A stretch of DNA of 64,000 nt. It comes from Celeribacter litoreus. Lineage in GTDB: Bacteria > Pseudomonadota > Alphaproteobacteria > Rhodobacterales > Rhodobacteraceae. The notes under the pieces are model-generated. The model ran no database searches. It had not been told where the DNA came from and saw nothing but the letters and a program-made list of their open reading frames with translations. Location: positions 372,001-436,000 of the forward strand of contig NZ_JAIUFY010000014.1 of assembly GCF_020165855.1 (NCBI RefSeq), read 5' to 3'. A program made the translations under genes and the position numbers. Positions 57,947 to 64,000 of the stretch are shown here, piece by piece (position 1 is the first letter of the stretch; each line of letters begins with the position of its first letter).

Positions 57947-60900
57947 TTGCCAATTAGAATGGTTTCGCAACACACCAATATTCAACGGAGCGTGTTGGTT
58001 TGTTTTTGTGTTAAGAATGCATTTCATTCCCATCCCGAAGTGAGAGTCTCAGACGTTTTCGAGAGTCTCTCCGACGCGGATTTTGAAAGAATTTTTGGGG
58101 CAACCATCAGCACGCAGGTCCGTCAGGACAGGTCGCGGCGCATTCTTCAGTTCGAGAGTCTGGAAGATGCCGTCTATTGTGCAAAGAGTGTCCAACTCGC
58201 GTTGTCGGAACAACGCGGGACCGTCACCCGTTTGGGGGTGGGAATTGCGAGCTCCGAAAAGTCCGACGAGACGTCGATACCAACGGTTATGATGCTGTCG
58301 GAGCGCGCACCCGCGAACGGTATTGCTGTTGTCGAGGGGCTCGTTCCGACGATCGAGAAGGCAGGCGGGGTGAAATTTGCGCTCGCCGGCAAGGTGCAGG
58401 TGAGCGAAGCAGCCGGAGAGGTGGATTTTCACACCTGGCTTGCGGTGAGCGCGAAAGACCGCTGGAACGGGTTGACCGAGCGCGAAAAAGAAATTGCGAC
58501 GCATTACTCGAACGGAAGCACCTATCGCGACATCGCCGACATCATTCACCGCTCGCCATCGACCGTGCGAAATCACCTGACGAATATTTTCAGAAAGCTC
58601 GATATCGGCAATAAGCTGGAGTTACACCGTCTTATGTCGGACGCCCAAAATCGCGCGCCGATCGTGCCGTCGGGCGGGGCGGATCCTACGCGCTCCGACA
58701 AGCGGCCAGCACCTACGGCCACCGACGGTGGTGAGGCCTCCGAGCACGAGCAAATCCGCCATCTTGTCTTTCTCGCCGTTGATGTGGCTTGTGACGAAAC
58801 AGATGCGCAGAATGATCTCGAGCGCGAGCGGGCCTGTTTCGAGCGTGTCAGTGCGCGGATATCTGAAGAGGTTCGCAAGGTCGGTGGAACAGTCATCTCG
58901 AACATCGGGAGCCGGATCGTCGCCTGCACCGGATGGCCTTACGCACATGAAAACCAGACAGAGCAGGCCGTCGAGGTCGCTTTGTCGCTCTTGTCTTCGG
59001 ACAGATCCACCGGAGAGGCGCTTACGTCGTCGGCAACCCTGCGTATCGGGATTTCCTCCGGACGCGCGATTGTGTCGGATCTCAAGGAACATGGGATTTC
59101 CGGACAGGTTTTCCCCGGATCGGCTCTCCAGCGTGGGTCCATTCTGGTGAATGCATGCCCGCCGAATGGAATTTTGATCGACGCGGACACCTATGCTCCA
59201 GTTCAGGGGGCGGTCGACGCCATTGCCCCACCTGACGAGATTGCAGCCCGTTTGTCCGGCCCGGTTCAGGCGCTTTTGATCACGGGAAGCGGCCTTCAAA
59301 AAGACCGTTTCTCCAAACGCACCGCGCCGCAAATGTCGAAACTCGTCGGGCGCACAGAGGAACTCGGACTGCTGGTCAAGTATTGGCGCAGCGCGCGGGA
59401 CGGCAATGGCGAGGCTGTCCACATCTCTGGTGAGGCCGGAATTGGCAAATCGCGGATCATGCGTGAACTCTGCGCTGTCGCAGAGGCACAGGGGGCCGAG
59501 ACAGTCCTGTTCCAGTGCGCGCCCGAGCAGAGCAACACGCCGCTGTTTCCGGTGATCGCACAACTCAACGCGGCCATCGACATGCGCGCCAAATCGCCAG
59601 GGCCGCTGTCATATGAGGAAAGAGCTGCAATCCTGGGGGAAATCGCCAGAGAACGGGATGTCGACACCGTCGTGATGGAGGCGCTCCTCGGCATGCCGAG
59701 CAGTTCACCCCACGACCCGTTTCATAAAATGACAAAGATGATGCAGCGCGCTTATGCGCTGAACTATTTGACGGAATGCATCCTGAGTTCGGTGGATACA
59801 CAGCCGATCATCTTAATTTTTGAAGATATTCACTGGGCGGACCAAACCACACTCGAATTGTTGGACCGGTTGATTGCGGCGGCAGAAAATAGGCCTGCCC
59901 TCGTTCTCTTCTCCTCTCGCCCCGCCGAATTCCACAACCAACTCGAACACGCCAACCTCACCCGCCTCGAAGTCTCGCGATTGTCGAGCAGCGAGGCGCG
60001 GCGCCTTGCCGAGCAGTTCATATCTGGCGATGGCGAGGTGGATCAAGGCGGTCTCGACTCTGTCCTGAAGCGCGCTGACGGGATACCGCTGTTCGTCGAA
60101 GAACTCGCCCGCGTCGCCAAGGTAGACCGAGGCGCAGATGACGTACCACGCACGCTGCTTGGGCAATTATTGATGCGTGTCGATGAGTTGCCAGTGGAGC
60201 GAGACGTGCTCGTCGCCGCTTCTGTGCTTGGTCGGACCTTCTCACTGCATCTTCTCAGCCAGTTGACGGGGCGCTCCAATGCGAGACTCATGGAGTCGAT
60301 TTATGCGCTGCGAGACGCGGGTATCCTCTTTGCCGTCCGCGGCGGGAAGGAAGGCACCTTTAACTTTAAGCACGCGTTGATCCGTGACGCCGTCTACCAA
60401 AGCGCAACCGAGTCGCGTCGGCGGGATTTGCACCGTGGCGTCGCAGAATGTCTTTTGGCGTATGATCCGCAAAGTGGCGCGAGGAACCCGGAGCTGCTCG
60501 CCGTGCATCTGTCGAAGGGCGGCGAACCGGCGCGCTCGCTTCCGTATTGGATCGCGTCAGCCCGCGCAGCATTAACAAAAGCCTCCCACAAAGAGGCGCT
60601 TGCCTTCGTGCGGCGTGGTCTGGATGAGGAAAAACGCGCGAAACAGACGCCACAGACCCTGTCGGACGGGATTGATCTCAGGTTTCTGGCCTATGCGGCT
60701 GGTGGGCTTCAGGGCGGGCCCGATGCGCTCGTGACGCTCCTCAGAGAGGCCGATGATTCTGCGCAAAAGATCGGGGACGATCGCCGGCGTGCAAAGGCAC
60801 TCTCGTCTCTCACCTATCTCCTCGCATCTGCGGGTTTGGTGGATGAAGCGATTTCCGTCGGAAAGCGAAGCGTATCCTTGGTGACGGGGATCGCAGACAA

Positions 60901-61690
60901 CGACATGCGTGTGATGTCCTATCTCATGCTCAACCGCGCACTCTACGCCAAAGGGGCCTTCGACTCCGCGATCGATGTCGCGCGCAAAGGGATCGAGTAC
61001 CTTGGCGATGCCTGGTGGGAGGATCATCGCGAAGTCGGGCTTTTGAACCAGTATTACAATGCGATCGGGTGGCTCATTCTCAGCCATTCCGAGAAAGGCG
61101 ATTTTGAGGAGGCCGCCGACTATGCGCGTAAGGGTGAGTCACGCTTTGCCCTGATAACCGGCTCGACTTTACATGAGCGGATCTGGCTGTCTCACGCGGT
61201 CGGGCATCTTCATCTCGTGCGTGGGGATGCGGCGGCAGTGATCGATGAGGTTGAGCCTATCATGGAACAGTCGCTGAAAAACTTCCCGGCTTACGTGCCC
61301 CGGCTCGCGTCTTCGCTGGGCGTGAGCCTCGTGCGGCTCGGCAGGGCGGATGAGGGGCTCAAGTGGCTCAAGGACGCAGATACGACGGCAGGCAAGTTGT
61401 CCTTCCGGTTCGGCCATGCGCAGGTGCGGACAAAATATGCCGAGGCGCTGCAATGTGTTGGTGACTATCCCACGGCGCTCGAACAGGCGAGATCCGCATT
61501 CGATCTGGCGCGCGCCACGGGAGAAAAGGCGGCCGAGGCCTGGGCGCTCTGTATAAGCGGTGAGATCGCACAGGCGCTCGGGCGACTTGATGACGCCCGG
61601 GCTTGGCTCCAGAAATCACAGGAAATGGCAGGTGCGATGAAAATGGACCCGCTTCTCTCCCGCATTCAGGAAGCGCGCATGACGCTCTGA
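57947..61690 (+). CDS. Large LuxR/AAA regulator with degenerate cyclase-like domains and TPR-like repeats
   Basis: A 1247-residue cytoplasmic regulator. TTG at 57947 has GGGAGGAG 7 nt upstream; ATG at 57959 is the alternative. Residues about 15-165 look like a decayed class III cyclase homology domain (ILQFESLEDAVYCAKSVQLAL then LGVGIAS). Residues 175-230 are a LuxR-type HTH (GLTEREKEIATHYSNG, SPSTVRNHLTNIFRKL). A second cyclase-like segment is at about 270-445 (VGGTVISNIGSRIVACTG, LRIGISSG), without the metal-binding Asp residues. Walker A GEAGIGKS is at 494-501 and Walker B ILIFEDIHWAD at about 622-632. The C-terminal ~500 residues are helical TPR-like repeats. HTH placement in the middle, not at the C-terminus, is unusual. 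It probably controls the divergent membrane fusion gene. Confidence 0.85.
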   Translation: MPIRMVSQHTNIQRSVLVCFCVKNAFHSHPEVRVSDVFESLSDADFERIFGATISTQVRQDRSRRILQFESLEDAVYCAKSVQLALSEQRGTVTRLGVGIASSEKSDETSIPTVMMLSERAPANGIAVVEGLVPTIEKAGGVKFALAGKVQVSEAAGEVDFHTWLAVSAKDRWNGLTEREKEIATHYSNGSTYRDIADIIHRSPSTVRNHLTNIFRKLDIGNKLELHRLMSDAQNRAPIVPSGGADPTRSDKRPAPTATDGGEASEHEQIRHLVFLAVDVACDETDAQNDLERERACFERVSARISEEVRKVGGTVISNIGSRIVACTGWPYAHENQTEQAVEVALSLLSSDRSTGEALTSSATLRIGISSGRAIVSDLKEHGISGQVFPGSALQRGSILVNACPPNGILIDADTYAPVQGAVDAIAPPDEIAARLSGPVQALLITGSGLQKDRFSKRTAPQMSKLVGRTEELGLLVKYWRSARDGNGEAVHISGEAGIGKSRIMRELCAVAEAQGAETVLFQCAPEQSNTPLFPVIAQLNAAIDMRAKSPGPLSYEERAAILGEIARERDVDTVVMEALLGMPSSSPHDPFHKMTKMMQRAYALNYLTECILSSVDTQPIILIFEDIHWADQTTLELLDRLIAAAENRPALVLFSSRPAEFHNQLEHANLTRLEVSRLSSSEARRLAEQFISGDGEVDQGGLDSVLKRADGIPLFVEELARVAKVDRGADDVPRTLLGQLLMRVDELPVERDVLVAASVLGRTFSLHLLSQLTGRSNARLMESIYALRDAGILFAVRGGKEGTFNFKHALIRDAVYQSATESRRRDLHRGVAECLLAYDPQSGARNPELLAVHLSKGGEPARSLPYWIASARAALTKASHKEALAFVRRGLDEEKRAKQTPQTLSDGIDLRFLAYAAGGLQGGPDALVTLLREADDSAQKIGDDRRRAKALSSLTYLLASAGLVDEAISVGKRSVSLVTGIADNDMRVMSYLMLNRALYAKGAFDSAIDVARKGIEYLGDAWWEDHREVGLLNQYYNAIGWLILSHSEKGDFEEAADYARKGESRFALITGSTLHERIWLSHAVGHLHLVRGDAAAVIDEVEPIMEQSLKNFPAYVPRLASSLGVSLVRLGRADEGLKWLKDADTTAGKLSFRFGHAQVRTKYAEALQCVGDYPTALEQARSAFDLARATGEKAAEAWALCISGEIAQALGRLDDARAWLQKSQEMAGAMKMDPLLSRIQEARMTL

Positions 61691-61702
61691 GGCAAGATCA
61701 CC

Positions 61703-63037
61703 TCAGACACGTCGCACCCCGTCTGTCCAAACCCGCACGATGTTGGGTTTGGACACTGTGTAGAGCATCTTTTCGAGCTTTCGCAGGTCCGTATCCTCCG
61801 GCCAGAACCGAACGGTGCCCTCTTTGCGCGTCGGGTCAATGGCGAGGGCATCGAGCTTCATACCAATCTCGAAACTGCCGACCGGTAGACCGAGCGCGTC
61901 TGCGCCTCCGCGGGTCGCGAGGAAGAAAGCCTCTTTGAAATCAATGCGCTGATCGCCCGTGCCTCGTGTCTCGGCGGGTGTGTTGGCATCCACGCCGCTT
62001 TCGAGAATGCGGGCTGCACTGATCCCCATCCGCGCGGTTTCCCAGATGGAGCCGGACGGGCCGCCGGAAATATCGGAGCCAAACCCGACCTCCAGCCCTT
62101 TCTCGAGCGCGACGCGGAGCGGAAAGACAGCACCGGCGAAATAGGCGTTCGACAGCGGGCAATGTGCGACGCCCGCGCCGTGGGAGACCATCAGGTCCAT
62201 GTCACTCTCGGAGAGATGCGTGCCGTGGGCGAAAACGGCGTTCTCCCGCAGGAGGCCGAAGCGCTTGAACGCCTCCGCGTCTGAGCATCCGCAACGATCC
62301 TGAACAAACCCGTGCTGCCAATCGCTCTCCGAGACATGGCTCTGAACATGCGCGCCAGTCGCTTTGGCGAGCGCTCCGAGCCCTTCGAGGCAGGCATCGG
62401 TGCAGGACGGAATAAAGCGAGGTGTAATCACCGGATGCACCATCCCGTCATTGTTGGGCAGCCCACGGATGAAGTCGATGACCTCCCGCGTGCCTTCGAT
62501 GGCCTCTTCCGGCGAGGCATCGCGATAATAGGGCGGGCATAGCTCCGGATCGTCCATCGCGACCTTGCCCACGAGTGCGCGCTGGCCTTTCGCGAGGCAA
62601 ATCTCCGCGAGGCGTTTGGTGGCCGGCACGTGGATCGTCGCGAAATGCAGCGCAGTGGTGGTGCCGATGGCGAGCATGTCCTCGATGAGTGTGCTATAGA
62701 CCTCATCTGCGTAGCTGAGGTCTTCGAACCGCGCTTCGAGCGGGAAAGTGTATTTTTGCAGCCAGTCCTCGAGCGGTTCATCCAATGCTGCGCCGAGTTG
62801 GGCGTATTGCGGCGCGTGGACGTGGAGATCGACGAGACCGGGGATAAGGAGCCAGTCTTCGGGGAGATGGATCGCCCCCGTCAGGTCTCCGTCCGGCTCA
62901 ATCACCGTAATCACGCCCGCGTCGTCAATCGTCATGACGGCATTCGTGAAGGTCTCTACGACGCCGAGTTTTGGCGCATGAAATCCGGAAAAAACGACCT
63001 TACACCCGCGCAGATCGCTCAGGTCAGGCGTGCTCAT
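61703..63037 (-). CDS. guaD: Guanine deaminase
   Basis: A 444-residue amidohydrolase. The metal-site motifs are HVHAPQ (in LVDLHVHAPQYA), HVSES, the downstream FAHGTHLSE and GSDISGG, all characteristic of GuaD. PLEARFEDLSYA and TTTALHFATIH fit the same family. It deaminates guanine to xanthine with a single zinc. Its stop is 12 bp from the convergent regulator's stop. The start overlaps the preceding oxygenase-like gene by 4 bp on the same strand, so the two are co-expressed and probably work in one purine-salvage or catabolic route. Confidence 0.92.
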   Translation of the reverse strand: MSTPDLSDLRGCKVVFSGFHAPKLGVVETFTNAVMTIDDAGVITVIEPDGDLTGAIHLPEDWLLIPGLVDLHVHAPQYAQLGAALDEPLEDWLQKYTFPLEARFEDLSYADEVYSTLIEDMLAIGTTTALHFATIHVPATKRLAEICLAKGQRALVGKVAMDDPELCPPYYRDASPEEAIEGTREVIDFIRGLPNNDGMVHPVITPRFIPSCTDACLEGLGALAKATGAHVQSHVSESDWQHGFVQDRCGCSDAEAFKRFGLLRENAVFAHGTHLSESDMDLMVSHGAGVAHCPLSNAYFAGAVFPLRVALEKGLEVGFGSDISGGPSGSIWETARMGISAARILESGVDANTPAETRGTGDQRIDFKEAFFLATRGGADALGLPVGSFEIGMKLDALAIDPTRKEGTVRFWPEDTDLRKLEKMLYTVSKPNIVRVWTDGVRRV

Positions 63038-63906
63038 GCCGCTCTCTCGTCAGTGACAGCCGGCCCGAGGGTCGTGCCATAGACGCAGCCCTTTTCCTTG
63101 AGCCAGCGGCGATAGGCGATAGAGGAGGCATCCGCGCGGGTCGGAGTTTCTGTGCGCGGTTCTAGTGGCAACAGAAGAGGGCGCTGGTTTTCGAGGATGA
63201 TGCGGTCTTGCAGGAAAATCACCTGCTGGAAGGCAATCAGATCGGCGTCCGAACTCTCCTCGTCCAACAGGAACATGAGCGGATGCGCGCGGCACAGGCC
63301 CGGCTCCATCGGCTGCACGAAGAGGCAGATCACATCCCAGCGCTCATCCGAGATAGGGCAGGTCTTGTAGAGCAGCACCGTGAACGGCGTCGTCACGCGA
63401 TAAATGTAATCGGTGCGAATTGCGCCCTGTGCGGATTTGGCCGCCTGCGGTTGGGTAAAGACGCAGTCGGTCGCCCACACCTCATCCACGTCGCGGCGGA
63501 TTTCGCATTTGTATTTCTCGACTTCGGGATGCTCCTCAGAGCCGAGGATATCCGTGTGAACGAACGGAAAATGCGCCATGTCGAGGAAGTTCTCGATCAC
63601 GCGCGGGGCGGAGGAACGCACTTTGACGACGCCACAGGGGACATAACGGCGGTCAGGTTCGTCCGCCTCGGAAATCTCTGGCACATCGGTGTTCGGATTG
63701 CCGAGCGTGGACCAGACATAGCCATAACGCAGTCGGACGGGCAGGGCGCGTGCGCCAGTCGTCTCATGCGCGGTCACAGTAGGGGCCTCGCCGCCCGTCA
63801 GGGAAAGATCAACGCCCAACAGGCGCGTGGTCATGCCCTCGCTCGGAATTTCAGCGATGTTCTGGATGCAATACCATTGATCGAGCGTGGCTTTATCGAG
63901 TGTCAT
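63034..63906 (-). CDS. Ring-hydroxylating oxygenase alpha-subunit-like protein lacking the Rieske cluster
   Basis: A 290-residue protein; the ATG at 63906 follows GAGGAGCAATTC. It resembles the catalytic half of Rieske oxygenases: the mononuclear-iron motif is NFLDMAHFPFVH (Asn106, Asp109, His112, His117), with a candidate third ligand Asp in FLQDRIILENQRP. The N-terminus (LDQWYCIQNIAEI, LLGVDLSL) looks like the entry to a Rieske domain. It then jumps to ALPVRLRYGYVWSTLG, which normally follows that domain, so the CxH and CxxH cluster motifs are absent. It therefore needs an external electron donor, acts non-canonically, or is inactive. Pairing with guanine deaminase suggests a purine derivative as substrate. 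Confidence 0.75.
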   Translation of the reverse strand: MTLDKATLDQWYCIQNIAEIPSEGMTTRLLGVDLSLTGGEAPTVTAHETTGARALPVRLRYGYVWSTLGNPNTDVPEISEADEPDRRYVPCGVVKVRSSAPRVIENFLDMAHFPFVHTDILGSEEHPEVEKYKCEIRRDVDEVWATDCVFTQPQAAKSAQGAIRTDYIYRVTTPFTVLLYKTCPISDERWDVICLFVQPMEPGLCRAHPLMFLLDEESSDADLIAFQQVIFLQDRIILENQRPLLLPLEPRTETPTRADASSIAYRRWLKEKGCVYGTTLGPAVTDERAA

Positions 63907-63916
63907 GAATTGCTCC

Positions 63917-64000
63917 TCAGGCGTAAATCCGGTCCATCGTATCCGCATGATCGCGCAGAGCGGCGTCGATATCCAGACGGGTAAACGCACCTTTTTCGAC
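63917..64000 (-). CDS. 3' end of an unidentified gene
   Basis: The last 27 codons and TGA of a minus-strand gene running in from beyond the window, ending ...AALRDHADTMDRIYA. Its stop is 10 bp upstream of the oxygenase-like gene's start, so it is probably in the same operon as that gene and guaD. The fragment is too short to assign a family. Confidence 0.6.
   Translation of the reverse strand, partial: VEKGAFTRLDIDAALRDHADTMDRIYA

Noticed and set aside
58003-58570. Small convergent frames inside the LuxR/AAA regulator that might be an antitoxin-like gene
   Set aside because: They have no ribosome sites and no motifs and lie fully within a continuous large coding region.
1-64000. Signs of a mobile island (integrase, IS, tRNA-flanking repeats)
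   Set aside because: No transposase or recombinase gene, no long terminal repeats and no tRNA gene were found. Composition looks fairly even by eye except in a few AT-rich intergenic regions.

Overview
The window looks like a chromosomal segment of a marine alphaproteobacterium of the Rhodobacteraceae (Roseobacter group). This is inferred from the high GC content, the density of TRAP, tripartite tricarboxylate (TTT) and Liv-type ABC uptake systems, and an ectoine-catabolism cluster with roseobacter gene content (enuR, uehABC-usp, eutB/eutC, asnC, ssd, atf). I see no tRNA, rRNA, CRISPR, integrase or insertion sequence.

Layout. (1) 1-13.6 kb: a 5'-truncated epimerase, then a shikimate-dehydrogenase-like gene leading a Liv-type ABC operon with two tandem binding-protein genes. 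Next come an SDR, a KSTD/fumarate-reductase-like flavoprotein, an AraC-type regulator, a NIPSNAP protein and two more SDRs. A shared 20-bp motif upstream of the ABC operon and in front of the AraC/flavoprotein pair suggests one regulon. (2) 13.6-20 kb: a TTT transporter (tctCBA) divergent from a TctDE-like two-component system that is co-encoded with its own periplasmic binding protein. (3) 20-30.3 kb: a flavin reductase, then a minus-strand operon tctC-tctB-tctA-aroE-quiC. This predicts uptake of quinate or shikimate and conversion to protocatechuate. Its LysR regulator is divergent from a second KSTD-like flavoprotein and a QuiC-like TIM-barrel protein. (4) 30.4-39.7 kb: hydantoinase/oxoprolinase HyuA-HyuB, a DAO-type flavin oxidase, a TRAP transporter (dctPQM) and a DeoR-type regulator. 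(5) 39.8-53.7 kb: ectoine/5-hydroxyectoine uptake and catabolism. The minus strand carries doeA, an ArgE-like deacetylase, a GntR regulator, enuR, uehABC and usp. The plus strand carries eutB, eutC, asnC/doeX, doeC/ssd and doeD/atf. The usual DoeB/EutE (AstE/AspA family) and EutA are absent; an M20 deacetylase stands in the DoeB position. (6) 53.8-61.7 kb: the least ordinary part. A 1259-residue membrane protein joins a degenerate site-2-protease-like domain to a complete GlmS-like array (class II amidotransferase plus two SIS domains). It is divergent from a 1247-residue regulator with degenerate cyclase-like domains, a LuxR HTH, an AAA ATPase and TPR-like repeats. (7) 61.7-64 kb: guanine deaminase, a ring-hydroxylating-oxygenase-like protein without the Rieske cluster motif, and the 3' end of another gene.

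A pattern across the window: in all five transporter operons every binding-protein gene (six genes) is followed by a strong hairpin before the next gene. This fits differential expression of the periplasmic component.
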